A stretch of 64,000 nt of DNA, from assembly GCF_027270315.1 (NCBI RefSeq), contig NZ_CP114413.1, forward strand, positions 6,758,001 to 6,822,000, given 5' to 3'. The DNA is from Streptomyces cinnabarinus. Its GTDB lineage: Bacteria > Actinomycetota > Actinomycetes > Streptomycetales > Streptomycetaceae. Position numbers and translations under genes: made by a program. This document shows, in pieces, positions 25,303 through 35,000 of the stretch. Each line of letters starts with the position of its first letter. Position 1 is the first letter of the stretch. Under the pieces are notes generated by a model. It worked only from the letters and a program-made list of their open reading frames with translations. It ran no database searches and was not told the origin of the DNA.

Positions 25303-26793
25303 ATGACCCACCGACCGCGCGCCCGCTCCCTCCGCGCCCGCCTGCTGCTCCTCATCGGCGCCACGCTCGTCGCGGTGTGCGCGGCGACGGCCCTCACCAC
25401 TGCCTATGTGCAGCGTGCCGCGCTGCTCGGCCAGTTCGACGACCGGGTCACCGACGCCGCCGAACGCAGCCTCGACGGGGCCCGGTTGCACCCCGACGGG
25501 CTCGCCTTCCTCGACAGGGGCGGCCATCCCGCGGGGCTGCTCGCCGCCCGGCTCGACGAGGACGGCGCCCTGCTCTCCGCGGCCGTCGTCGGCCAGGACG
25601 CCGCCCCCAGGGACCTCGACGCCGCCCAGCGGGCCGCCCTCACAGGCGTCCGGGCCGACGGCACCCCGCTCACCCGGAGCGTCCCCGGCCTCGGCACCTA
25701 TCGCGTCGCCGTGCTCGACGGCGACGGGATGCGGGTGCTGACCGGGCTGCCGATGGCGGACGTCCAGCGGATGATCAGCGGCATGCTGCGCACCGGGGCC
25801 GCCGTCGCCGCCGCGGGACTGGTCGTCGCCGGTGGCGTCTGCGCGGTGGTGATCCGGCGTCAGCTGCGCCCGCTCGGCCGGGTCGATGCCACCGCCGCCG
25901 AGATCTCCCGCGCCCCGCTGGACCGCGCTGACGTCACCGCCCTCCCCCGGGTCCCGGAGCGTGACACCGACCCCGGCAGCGAGGCCGGTCGGATGGGCGC
26001 CGCGCTCAACCGCATGATCGACCACGTCGAGTCCTCGCTCACCGAACGCCGGCGGACCGAGGAGCGGATGCGCCGCTTCCTCGCCGACGCCAGCCATGAA
26101 CTGCGCACCCCGCTCGCCTCCATCGCGGGCTACGCGGAGCTGATGAACCGCGGCACGGACCGGATCGAGCCGGTACTGGCCTGGCGGCGGGTCTTTGCCG
26201 AGTCCGCCCGGATGACGGGTCTGGTCGAGGACCTCCTGCTGCTGGCCCGGCTGGACGAGGGGCGTCCACCGCACTTTGCGGAGGTGGACCTCGCGGGACT
26301 GGTCGCCGAGGCGGTGCGGGACGCGCGGGCCGCGGGTGACGGCCACGACTGGCGGCTCGTCCTGCCCTTGGACGCGCCCGCCCTGGTCGTCGGCGACGAG
26401 GCCCGCCTCCGCCGGGCGGTCGCCGGCCTCCTGGCCAACGCTCGCCTGCACACCCCCGCGGGCACGCGGGTCGTCGCCACGGTGGAGACGCGGGGCGCCG
26501 ACTGCGTGCTCCGGGTCACGGACGACGGCCCAGGCATCCCGGCCGCCCTCCTCCCCACGGTCTTCGAACGCTTCACCCGGGCCGACACCTCCCGCTCCCG
26601 CGCCCCCGGCAGCACGGGCGGCTCCGGCCTGGGCCTGGCCGTCGTCGCGGCCGTCACCACGGCCCACGGCGGCCGTATCGACGTGGAGAGCGAACCGGGC
26701 CGGACGGAGTTCACCGTACGACTGCCGTCGGCGGGGTCGGTGCCGGTGAGTGGGGTGAGAGGGTCCTGGACAGAAACGTCGGCAGTGCGCTGA
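25303..26793 (+). CDS. Two-component sensor histidine kinase (orphan)
   Basis: A 496-residue class I kinase. An N-terminal membrane helix (A-R-L-L-L-L-I-G-A-T-L-V-A-V) precedes a ~120-residue extracytoplasmic sensor region, a second helix (A-V-A-A-A-G-L-V-V-A-G-G-V) and a HAMP domain. Then follow the H box H-E-L-R-T-P-L-A-S-I, N box N-A-R-L-H-T-P-A-G-T, G1 D-D-G-P-G-I-P and G2 G-G-S-G-L-G-L-A-V. No response regulator is adjacent on either side. Its 3' end overlaps the convergent MFS gene by 83 bp. Signal unknown. Confidence 0.88.
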   Translation: MTHRPRARSLRARLLLLIGATLVAVCAATALTTAYVQRAALLGQFDDRVTDAAERSLDGARLHPDGLAFLDRGGHPAGLLAARLDEDGALLSAAVVGQDAAPRDLDAAQRAALTGVRADGTPLTRSVPGLGTYRVAVLDGDGMRVLTGLPMADVQRMISGMLRTGAAVAAAGLVVAGGVCAVVIRRQLRPLGRVDATAAEISRAPLDRADVTALPRVPERDTDPGSEAGRMGAALNRMIDHVESSLTERRRTEERMRRFLADASHELRTPLASIAGYAELMNRGTDRIEPVLAWRRVFAESARMTGLVEDLLLLARLDEGRPPHFAEVDLAGLVAEAVRDARAAGDGHDWRLVLPLDAPALVVGDEARLRRAVAGLLANARLHTPAGTRVVATVETRGADCVLRVTDDGPGIPAALLPTVFERFTRADTSRSRAPGSTGGSGLGLAVVAAVTTAHGGRIDVESEPGRTEFTVRLPSAGSVPVSGVRGSWTETSAVR

Positions 26794-27979
26794 GGGTCAT
26801 CCCGGCCGCGCCGATCCACAGCGTCGTGGCCGCGCCGAACACGGAACCCGAGGCGCCGCCCAGGAGCCCGCCCAGCGGAATCCCACCCCAGGACACGAAC
26901 CGCGCGGTCGCACTCACCCGGCCCAGCAACCGATCGGGCGTGAGCGCCTGCTGAAAGCTCGACTGGGCCACGACACGGACGACCCCGCCGAGCGAAAGGG
27001 CCGAGAGCCCGGCAGCGGCGACGTACAGGCTCCAGCCCGGGCGGGCGAAGGGCATCAGGGCGGCGAGCGGACAAGTGACAAGAGGAGCGAGCCAGATGAC
27101 CCGCCGCTGCCCGACCCACCGTGAGAACGCGCTCGCCGTGAGGGCACCGGCCAACGCCCCGCACCCCATCCCCGAGAGGATGAGTCCGATGCCGAACGAG
27201 CCCGTTCCCGTCTCGCGTTGGAGGAAGACCAGCAGCATGGTCTGATACATGACCAGAAAGAGATTGAAGACCGCGTCGGCGAGAATGATCCCGCGCAGAC
27301 CGGACTGCCGAAGAACGAACCGCAGCCCTTCCCTGATCTCCCGGACCAGTCGGGGCCGCGCACTCGGCACGGGCCGCGGTTCACGCTTCCGGATCCCGCA
27401 GGCGAGCAGCCCGGAGAGTCCCATCCCGACCGAACCGGCCAGCACCGCCACAGGAGCCCCGAGCCAGCCGACCAACGGCCCCGCGACGCCGGGGCCACTG
27501 ATGCTGGTGACTGAACGGACGGCTGAGAGCGTGGAGTTGCCCTCCACCAGCTTGCCGCGCCCCACGAGACGGGGCAGATGGCTCACCTGGGCGACGTCGA
27601 AGAAGACGGTCAGCACGCCATGGACCGACGCGACGGTGTAGAGCCACGGGAGGGAGAGGAGCCCGGCCCACGAGGCCACGGGTATCGTCAAAAGGATCAG
27701 GGCACGGGCGAGATCGGTGCTGATCATCACGGTACGCTTCCGCATCCGGTCCACCCAGGCGCCCGCGGGCAGCCCCACGAACAGTGAACCGGCCGTGGTC
27801 ATGGCGGTGAGCAAGCCGACCTGGAACTCGTCGGCGCGCAGGGCGGTGAGGGCGACCAGGGGGAGTGCCAGGAAGACGATACGGTCGCCGAGTTGACCGA
27901 ACGCGGTGGCGGCGCAGAGCCGACGGAAGTCGGGATCGCGCAGCAGCCCGAGCCGAAGGGTCGGCCGTATGCGACTCAT
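26711..27979 (-). CDS. MFS transporter
   Basis: A 422-residue integral membrane protein of the MFS_3 / enterobactin-exporter-like type: a short polar N terminus, F-R-R-L-C-A-A-T-A-F-G-Q-L-G-D-R entering helix 1, the loop motif G-A-W-V-D-R-M-R-K-R-T between helices 2 and 3, and about 12 hydrophobic segments. The start overlaps the GntR stop (ATGA), so the regulator and exporter form one operon. Likely a drug or metabolite exporter under local GntR control; substrate unknown. Confidence 0.86.
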   Translation of the reverse strand: MSRIRPTLRLGLLRDPDFRRLCAATAFGQLGDRIVFLALPLVALTALRADEFQVGLLTAMTTAGSLFVGLPAGAWVDRMRKRTVMISTDLARALILLTIPVASWAGLLSLPWLYTVASVHGVLTVFFDVAQVSHLPRLVGRGKLVEGNSTLSAVRSVTSISGPGVAGPLVGWLGAPVAVLAGSVGMGLSGLLACGIRKREPRPVPSARPRLVREIREGLRFVLRQSGLRGIILADAVFNLFLVMYQTMLLVFLQRETGTGSFGIGLILSGMGCGALAGALTASAFSRWVGQRRVIWLAPLVTCPLAALMPFARPGWSLYVAAAGLSALSLGGVVRVVAQSSFQQALTPDRLLGRVSATARFVSWGGIPLGGLLGGASGSVFGAATTLWIGAAGMTLSALPTFLSRTLSPHSPAPTPPTAVVR

Positions 27980-28728
27980 ACGACGGTCGGCCGTTCCACG
28001 GCGAACTCATAGGCCACTTCTCTCCGTACGTCGGGAATGACGATGTCGGCGGTCTCGACCGGCCGCCGGTCGATGTCGTAGATGGTCCGCTCGATCTGCA
28101 GCACGAGGTCCCCGAAGGCGATCCCCAGCAGATTCGCCTGCTCCCGGGTGGCGCGTGCCGGACGCGGCAGTTCGACCACGGTCTCGATCTCGACGCCGAT
28201 GGAACGCATCCGCTGCAGCACCCCCTTGCCCGCGAGGGGCCCCCGCTCCGGCAGCACGATCGGAGTGCCGTCCGTGAGGGCCATGGGCTCCCAGGACTCG
28301 GAGAGCTGCACGGGATGGCCGTCGGCGAGGAACTCGTAGTGCGTACGGACACAGAGATCGCCGGGCCGGATCGAGAGCCGCTCGGCGATGCTCACGGGCG
28401 CGGGCACCCTTACGTCACTGTGCGCGTCCCAGGCACCGGCCCGGCCGCGCTCCTTCAGCGCGGCGAGCGAGGATGCCCCGTGCCGCGACCGGACGATCCG
28501 CAGCCGCTCGCGCGGCACGCGGACGTACGTACCCGATCCGGCACGCCCTTCGAGCAGCCCCTCGACGACCAGCTGCTCCACGGCCCGCTGGGTGACATTG
28601 CGCCCGACCCCGTACTCCTGGGCAAGCCGAGCCCGCGACGGCAGCCGGGCCCCAACTCCCCACTCGCCAGCGAGAATCCGAGCCCGCAGGGCATCGGCGA
28701 CGACAAGATACGCAGCTCCGTCCGACAT
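27976..28728 (-). CDS. GntR-family regulator (HutC type, UTRA domain)
   Basis: A 250-residue protein. Residues ~5-75 form the GntR winged helix (L-P-S-R-A-R-L-A-Q-E-Y-G-V-G-R-N-V-T-Q-R-A-V-E split over the recognition helix) and G-S-G-T-Y-V-R-V-P closes the wing. Residues ~95-245 form a UTRA ligand-binding domain with V-R-T-H-Y-E-F-L-A-D-G-H-P-V. ATG 28728 chosen; ATG 28737 would add three residues. Translationally coupled to the MFS exporter, which it probably represses. Confidence 0.87.
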   Translation of the reverse strand: MSDGAAYLVVADALRARILAGEWGVGARLPSRARLAQEYGVGRNVTQRAVEQLVVEGLLEGRAGSGTYVRVPRERLRIVRSRHGASSLAALKERGRAGAWDAHSDVRVPAPVSIAERLSIRPGDLCVRTHYEFLADGHPVQLSESWEPMALTDGTPIVLPERGPLAGKGVLQRMRSIGVEIETVVELPRPARATREQANLLGIAFGDLVLQIERTIYDIDRRPVETADIVIPDVRREVAYEFAVERPTVV

Positions 28729-28784
28729 GCCCGGCAAGCTACTTCAGGCTCCGGAAGCTGCTGGAGCAGCATCACGGGGGGCAC

Positions 28785-29384
28785 TCAGAAGCCGACGAGG
28801 ATGTCCAGGTCGATCTCGACGGGGAACGGCACTTCAGTGATGAGCTTGTGTTGATGCACGGGATGCATGGGCGCCGGGATGTAGGAGCGCGTATCCGTGT
28901 TGAGCCAGTACTCGTGGACGGCTACCTGATCCCGTTCGAGTTCCACGCGCCAGTAGAGCGGCACTTTGGCCGTCGCGAAGAGCGCGCGCTTTCGTACCCG
29001 GTCGTCCTGGCGGGACCCTGGGGAGACGACCTCCACGACGAGTGCGAGCCTGTTCACCGGAACGCACTCGAGTTCCAAGAACTCCAGTTTCCGAGGGTCG
29101 AAGACGATCACGTCGGGCTTGTTGGTGTTCTGCTCGTCCACCATGACGCACTGTTCGGTCACCACCTCGTACGGCTCGGTGCGCGCGGCTTCCAGCGCGA
29201 TCAGCAGCCTGTCGCGCACGCGGTTGTGCCAGAACTTGGTCTGTCCCCGAACCACGATCCGCCCATCCACGAGTTCCCAGTCGAAGGGCAGTTCCAAGTG
29301 CTTGACCTCGTCGAAGGTCCAGCCGTCGGCAGGTGGGAACATCCAGGTGTCCTCGGTGGCCCGTCCATGCCGGGGTGTGGTCAT
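28785..29384 (-). CDS. Uma2 family (PD-(D/E)XK) endonuclease-like protein
   Basis: A 199-residue protein of the Uma2/DUF820 family, abundant in Streptomyces and cyanobacteria. It shows E-L-V-D-G-R-I-V-V near residue 38, then P-D-V-I-V-F-D and L-V-V-E-V-V-S-P-G-S, which give the restriction-nuclease-fold acidic residues. The function of the family is not established. ATG 29384 follows GGGAG; ATG 29396 is an alternative. Stand-alone gene. Confidence 0.8.
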   Translation of the reverse strand: MTTPRHGRATEDTWMFPPADGWTFDEVKHLELPFDWELVDGRIVVRGQTKFWHNRVRDRLLIALEAARTEPYEVVTEQCVMVDEQNTNKPDVIVFDPRKLEFLELECVPVNRLALVVEVVSPGSRQDDRVRKRALFATAKVPLYWRVELERDQVAVHEYWLNTDTRSYIPAPMHPVHQHKLITEVPFPVEIDLDILVGF

Positions 29385-29480
29385 CACTGCTCCCATGGCC
29401 GCCAGTCTGGACGCCGGCACGTGGCGTGATCGTACGTACGACGTTACCGCCACCCGAACCGGCGATGCCACGGCACACGC

Positions 29481-29508
29481 TTGACACCTGTGCGCCAGGC
29501 GTTTACAA
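29481..29508 (+). promoter_or_regulatory. Candidate promoter of the LPMO gene
   Basis: TTGACA (29481-29486) and TTACAA (29503-29508) are separated by 16 bp in an AT-richer intergenic stretch, 150 bp before the LPMO start and ~37 bp upstream of the CebR-like box. Confidence 0.4.
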
Positions 29509-29545
29509 CCGCGCCCCATGGCGCTACTTTCCGATTCAAGTGAGG

Positions 29546-29559
29546 TGGGAGCGCTCCCA
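29546..29559. promoter_or_regulatory. CebR operator upstream of the LPMO gene
   Basis: TGGGAGCGCTCCCA is a perfect 14-bp palindrome identical to the Streptomyces CebR box, the LacI-family repressor of cellulolytic genes released by cello-oligosaccharides. It lies 100-113 bp before the LPMO start, just downstream of the candidate promoter. Confidence 0.85.
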
Positions 29560-29658
29560 CATTCGGTGGACCGGAACCCGCCCGCGGGACCGCTCCCGCC
29601 CCACCCATCCGCATGCACATGCCGCTCGGCCCGTACCTGATGGATGGACTGAACTGTC

Positions 29659-30762
29659 ATGATCCTGACAAGATCGACGATGGCCTCCGCGCCCGACAAC
29701 CAACCACACCGATTAGCGCTCACCTTCCGCACCAAGGCCCTCTTCCTCGTCCTGGTCTCCCTGCTCGCCACGATCCCGGCCCTCGCGCTCGTGATGTCCG
29801 CCGGGACCGAGGCGGAGGCGCACGGTACGCCCATGAAGCCGGGCAGTCGGACCTTCCTGTGCTGGCAGGACGGGCTGACCGACACCGGTGAGATCAAGCC
29901 GGTCAACCCGGCCTGCAAGGCGGCACAGCAGGTCAGCGGGACGACCCCGTTCTACAACTGGTTCTCCGTGCTCCGCTCCGACGGCGCCGGCCGCACCCGC
30001 GGCTTCGTGCCGGACGGCGAGCTGTGCAGCGGCGGCAACACCAACTTCACCGGCTTCAACCAGCCCCGCGACGACTGGCCGCTCACCCATCTCACCTCGG
30101 GCGCGACGGTCGACTTCTCCTATAACGCCTGGGCGGCACACCCCGGTTGGTTCTACGTCTACATCACCAAGGACGGCTTCGACCCGACCCAGACCCTGAC
30201 CTGGGACGACATGGAGTCACAGCCGTTCCTGAGCGTGGACCACCCGCCGCTCAACGGCTCCCCGGGCACGGTCGAGGCCAACTACTCCTGGACCGGGCAG
30301 CTTCCGGCGAACAAGTCGGGCCGCCACATCGTCTACATGGTCTGGCAGCGCTCCGACAGCGCCGAGACCTTCTACTCCTGCTCCGACATCGTCTTCGACG
30401 GCGGCAACGGCGAGGTGACCGGCATCAAGGAGCCCGGCAACCCCACCGATCCGGTCCCGGGCACGTGCACCGCCACCCGCAGGGCCACGGGCAGTTGGAG
30501 CGGCGGCTACCAGTCCGAGGTCACCGTCACCAACTCCGGCGACGTCCCGATGCTCGGCTGGATGGTCGACTGGACCCTCCCGAGCGGCCAGCGGGTCGAC
30601 AGCCTCTGGAACGGCACCCCCACGTACAACGGCCAGGCGGTGATGGTCCACAACGCGAACTGGAACGGCTCGCTGGATCCGGGCGAATCCACCACCTTCG
30701 GCTACGTCGTCGCCGGCAGCGGAGGTGATACGGCGACGAACCTGCCCTGCCGGGTCGGCTGA
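29659..30762 (+). CDS. AA10 lytic polysaccharide monooxygenase with C-terminal CBM2
   Basis: A 367-residue secreted copper enzyme that oxidatively cleaves crystalline polysaccharide. A long signal peptide (~54 residues, hydrophobic core F-L-V-L-V-S-L-L-A-T-I-P-A-L-A-L-V) ends in A-E-A, leaving His55 (H-G-T-P) as the mature N-terminal residue of the copper histidine brace; the second brace His is probably in W-A-A-H-P-G-W-F. Residues ~262-367 form a family 2 carbohydrate-binding module after a G-N-P-T-D-P-V-P linker. The CBM2 and the CebR box point to cellulose rather than chitin. ATG 29659 has only a weak ribosome binding site; ATG 29680 also preserves the signal peptide. Confidence 0.92.
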   Translation: MILTRSTMASAPDNQPHRLALTFRTKALFLVLVSLLATIPALALVMSAGTEAEAHGTPMKPGSRTFLCWQDGLTDTGEIKPVNPACKAAQQVSGTTPFYNWFSVLRSDGAGRTRGFVPDGELCSGGNTNFTGFNQPRDDWPLTHLTSGATVDFSYNAWAAHPGWFYVYITKDGFDPTQTLTWDDMESQPFLSVDHPPLNGSPGTVEANYSWTGQLPANKSGRHIVYMVWQRSDSAETFYSCSDIVFDGGNGEVTGIKEPGNPTDPVPGTCTATRRATGSWSGGYQSEVTVTNSGDVPMLGWMVDWTLPSGQRVDSLWNGTPTYNGQAVMVHNANWNGSLDPGESTTFGYVVAGSGGDTATNLPCRVG

Positions 30763-30780
30763 GCGGGCTCCGGAACGGCC

Positions 30781-30816
30781 GGACCTGGTGGGCGTGAGCC
30801 GTCGCCCACCAGGTCC
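30781..30816. terminator. Terminator downstream of the LPMO
   Basis: GGACCTGGTGGGCG (30781-30794) is exactly complementary to 30803-30816 with an 8-base loop, between two convergent genes. Confidence 0.8.
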
Positions 30817-30911
30817 GTGCCATTCCCTGTGGTGAGCCTGAGCCTGGTCCCGCATCCTCCAACCGCCCGCGCCCAGCGCGCTGGGGAAGTCCATGCCAGG
30901 ACGCAACTTCC

Positions 30912-31598
30912 TTACACCGCAACTGATTTCAGCAGGTTGAAGCCCTGGGACTGGGTGAAGTCCGCGATCCGCTTGCGATCCGCGGCCTTTTTGCGGTCGG
31001 CCTCCTTCAGCGCGGTGGGCTCCGGTGCCACGGCGTCCGTGAGCAGGGCGACCACGTCATTGACGATCAGGCCCGGCGCGACCAGGCAGGCGGCGGCGTG
31101 GGCGCCGTACCGCAGTGCCTTCGCGAACATGCCCTCCTGGTGCTTGGCCAGCGCCTCGGCCGTGGTGAAGGCGCCCGCCAACGGGTCCCGCAGCAGCGCC
31201 GCACCGGCCGTGGCGGTGTCCAGGAGGCGCTCGGTGGGAGTGTGCTCGGCGCCCGCCCCGGGCGCACTCGGCTCAGCCGCCTCGACGGTGACGGCCAGGT
31301 CGCGGAGCTTCTCCTCGGCCCACTCAGCCAGCGCGTCGAGGGGATCCTCGCCCGTGAGGTCGAGTTCGTCGAGGTTCTCCGCGAGACGTCGCTCGACCTT
31401 GCGCAGGGTCGGCTCTTCGGCGGCGTAGGGCGCCACCTGGAGTCCGAACCACTCCGTGACGCTCTCGACCACACCCTCGGCGAACGGCGGCTCGGGCACC
31501 GGTACCGGTACCGACGTCCGCGCCGGTGGGGCGGGAGGAACCGCTCGCGGCCGCTCGGGCGGCTCCGGGGGTGTCGGGCGAGGCCCGGGGAACCGCAT
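30912..31598 (-). CDS. Hypothetical protein with Pro-rich N terminus
   Basis: A 228-residue protein I do not recognise. Residues 1-38 are Pro/Val-rich and likely disordered. The rest is helical and acidic (L-D-E-L-D-L-T-G-E-D-P-L-D-A-L-A-E-W-A), with a moderately hydrophobic segment A-A-A-C-L-V-A-P-G-L-I-V-N-D-V-V-A-L-L near residue 165 and a basic tail. No catalytic motif seen. Its promoter would lie in the 31599-31700 region opposite the GH92 gene. Confidence 0.6.
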   Translation of the reverse strand: MRFPGPRPTPPEPPERPRAVPPAPPARTSVPVPVPEPPFAEGVVESVTEWFGLQVAPYAAEEPTLRKVERRLAENLDELDLTGEDPLDALAEWAEEKLRDLAVTVEAAEPSAPGAGAEHTPTERLLDTATAGAALLRDPLAGAFTTAEALAKHQEGMFAKALRYGAHAAACLVAPGLIVNDVVALLTDAVAPEPTALKEADRKKAADRKRIADFTQSQGFNLLKSVAV

Positions 31599-31694
31599 GA
31601 CGCCTCCTCATGCTCCGTGCCCTGTCGGCGGACAGGCACCAGCAAGCACGCGCAACACGGCAGTCGCGGTTCCGAGAGGCCGACCCGCTCCGGG

Positions 31695-31733
31695 CGGACC
31701 CGGTGGGAAGTGAGCCGACTTCCACCGGGTCCG
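31695..31733. repeat. Stem-loop in the divergent region upstream of GH92
   Basis: CGGACCCGGTGGGAAGT (31695-31711) pairs with ACTTCCACCGGGTCCG (31718-31733) with one bulge. It sits in the 431-bp gap 31599-32029, which contains no convincing gene. Terminator-like in form, but no gene ends here; it may be a leader structure. Confidence 0.5.
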
Positions 31734-31818
31734 CGAGCCGGGCCGACGAGGGGGGGAAGTGCCGGTCCGGGTGTGCGTGGCTTGTGCGGCGCCAAGGCGT
31801 GAAGGGGTGAAGGCGCGC

Positions 31819-31876
31819 GACAACGTTGTCTGAGTGGTCTACACATGATGCTACCGCCCCAACGGACAACGATGTC
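31819..31876. promoter_or_regulatory. Two LacI-type operators upstream of the first GH92 gene
   Basis: GACAACGTTGTC (31819-31830, perfect 12-bp palindrome with central CG) and GACAACGATGTC (31865-31876, one mismatch), 46 bp apart. The same perfect 12-mer occurs upstream of the second GH92 gene at 46227. The central-CG palindrome form is typical of LacI-family operators. No LacI gene is in the window. Confidence 0.65.
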
Positions 31877-32029
31877 AAGCCAGTTGGAGAGTTGGCCCGT
31901 CCGGGTGGCCGGTGTGCGAGCCTGCGGCGGGGGAGGTGCTCTTCCGTGGTACCGGTGGCGCACGCTACTGTCCCCGCGGCTTGTGCGACCTGTGGTGCGC
32001 GACCCGTCCGGAGAAGGAGGGGCCGCGTC

Positions 32030-35000
32030 ATGCGTTTCCGTCCCCTGTCCGTGCTGTTGGCCGCCCTGCTCGCGGCCGGCGTCACACCCGCCCTGGCGGC
32101 GACATCCCCACCCGCGTCCACCCTGGTGGACGACCCCACCACCTACGTCGACCCCCTCATCGGCACCAAGAACGGCGGAAACGTCTTCCCCGGCGCCGTC
32201 ACCCCCTTCGGCATGTTCTCCTTCAGCCCGGAGAACACCCGCGGCGACGCCACCCGCACCGCGGCCCCCGGCGGCTACCACTACGACGCCACCCGGATCC
32301 GCGGCTTCAGCCTCACGCACATGTCCGGCACGGGCTGCGCCGGAGGCAGCGGGGACATCCCGTTCTTCCCGTACGCGGGCGAGGTCACCTCGTCCCCGGC
32401 CGGTGACACCAAGGACCAGGTGTACGCCGCCGACTTCAGCCACGCCGACGAGCGCGCGGAACCCGGCCGCTACCGGGTCGGTCTCGCCTCCGGCGTCACC
32501 GCGGACCTCACGGCCACCGCCCGCACCGGCTCGGCCCGCTTCACCTACCCGCCCGACAAGCCCGCCTCGCTGCTCATCCGCACCGCCAACTCCGAGGTGG
32601 GGTCGACCGATTCGGCGATCAGCATCGACCCCGAGAAGCGGACCGTCTCCGGCTCCGTCACCTCAGGGAACTTCTGCGGCTACCTCGACCCCGAGGGCCG
32701 ACGGGCTTACTACACCCTGTACTTCACCGCCCGCTTCGACCGCACCTTCCAGGCCACCGGCACCTGGCGCGACGATCGGCTGAACCCGGGGTCCCGTGAG
32801 ACGAGCGGTGGCACCGGTGGGTTCGCGAACGGCGGGCGGCCGGTGCCGGGCAAGGGTGCGGGCGGCTACGTCGAGTTCGCGCCGAGCGCGGATCCGGTGA
32901 ACGTCAAGGTCGGGATCTCGTACGTCAGTCAGGCGGGCGCCGAGGCCAATCTGGTCGCGGAGAACCCGCCCGGCCGTTCCTTCGAGGCGGTCCGGGACGC
33001 GGCCCGCGCCGACTGGCGTGACCGGCTGGACGCCATCCGCGTCGGCGGCGGCACCGAACAGGAGCGCACCACCTTCTACACCGCCCTGTACCACTCCCTG
33101 CTCCACCCGAACGTCATCAGCGACGCGGACCGCCGATACCGGGGCGCCGACGGCAAGGTCCACACCGTCCGCAGCGGCCACCGCGCCCAGTACGGCACCT
33201 TCTCCGGCTGGGACGTCTACCGCGACCAGGTGCAGGTGCTGACCCTGCTGGAGCCCCGCACCGGCTCGGACATCGCCCAGTCGCTGTACGAACTCGCGGA
33301 GCAGAACGGCGGGATCTGGGACCGCTGGCTGCACGGCGCGCGCGGCACCCACGTCATGAACGGCGATCCCTCGCCCATCGCGCTCGCCGGCATCCGTGCC
33401 TTCGGCGGCACCGACTTCGATCTCCGCGGCGCCTTTGCCTCCCTCCTCAAGGCGGCGACCGTCCCCACCGACAAGGACCTGTCCGCCGCCGGGAAGCCGG
33501 TGCTGTCGGTCGGCCAACGCCCCTCCCTCGACAAGTACTTGAAGCATCACTACATGCCCTCCGTCTCCAACGCCTGGGGCGGCGCGGCCGAGACGCTGGA
33601 GATGTCCGGCGCCGACTTCGCGCTCACCCAGCTGGCCCCGGCCGCGGGCCGTAAGGACATCGCGGCGGAGTTCGGGCGCCGCTCGCAGTGGTGGCAGAAC
33701 AACTTCAACATCGCCGCCCACCCGTCGGGCGGCTACATCGCCAACCGCAAGGCCGACGGCAGCTGGGTCACCGGCTTCACCCCGGCCACCGGCAACGGCT
33801 TCGTCGAGGGCACGGCGGCCCAGTACACCTGGATGGTTCCGCACAACCCGGCGGGCCTGTTCGCGGCGATGGGCGGCCGGGACCGGGCGGTCGCGCGGCT
33901 GGACTCCTTCTTCCACGACGCCGACGGCGGCTGGGCCTTCACCGGCAGCGGAGGTGAGAAGTCCGAGCTGGACAACGAGCCGTCGATCAACGTGCCCTAC
34001 CTGTACGCCTACGCCGGAGCGCCGTACAAGACGCAGGAGACGGTGCGCGCCGCGATGCGCGAGCTGTGGTCGGCGGAGCCCGGCGGGATTCCGGGCAACG
34101 ACGACCTCGGGGCGATGTCGGCCTGGTACGTCTTCTCCGCGCTCGGCCTGTATCCGCAGGTGCCCTCGCGGGCCGAACTCGTCCTCGCCTCACCGCTGTT
34201 CCCGCGGATCGAGATCGACCGCCCGGGCGGCAACGACATCTCCGTCCGCGCGGAGGGCGCCGCCGCGGACGCGCCGTACATCCGCTCCCTGAGGGTCAAC
34301 GGTCGTACCAGTGACCGGCCTTGGCTCCCAGCCTCCTTCGTGCGGGACGGTGGTCGCCTCGACCTGACGCTCTCCGGTGCGCCGGACAGGAGCTGGGGCG
34401 GCGCTCCCGACGACGCCCCGCCGTCGTTCCGGGCTGGGGAGCAGCCGTACCAGATTGGGGTCGGTCCGACGACCGTGAGGCTCGCCCCGGGCGACAGTGC
34501 GAAGGTCGGGATCCGGGTGCTCTCGATGAGCGGGGCGGGTGCGGGTCCCGAGGTCCGGTTCCGGGTCGACGCCCCGGACAGCGTCACCGCCACGCCCGGC
34601 GAGGGCACGGTCGTCGACGGCGCCCAGGAGATCACCCTGACCACGACCGCGGACACACCCCAGGGCTTCCACGAGGCGCGGGTGACGGTGACCTCCGACG
34701 GCGGCTCGTACCAGCAGCCGGTGTCGCTCACCGTGGCCGCGCCGGGAACCTTGCTCGCCGCCTACGACAACACCGGGATCTCCGAGGACTCCGGCGACCA
34801 CGACGAGGCCGACTACGACGGCGGCGGCCGGAGTTACTCCCGGCAGGCGCTCGCGGCGGCCGGGCTGACGCCGGGCGGGCAGGGCACGGTGAACGGGCTG
34901 ACCTTCAGCTGGCCCGACTCGCCGAACGGCCGTCCGGACAACGCCACCGCCGACGGCCAGACCATCCAAGTCCGCGACGGCGTCACGCAGTTGTCCTTCA

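Noticed and set aside
31497..31516. GGTACCGGTACCG repeat
   Set aside because: It encodes the Val-Pro repeat of the hypothetical protein at 30912-31598; simple coding repetition, not a separate element.
31599..32029. Possible small genes in the divergent gap before GH92
   Set aside because: Frames here have no ribosome binding site, no conserved motif and overlap the operators and hairpin; treated as regulatory.
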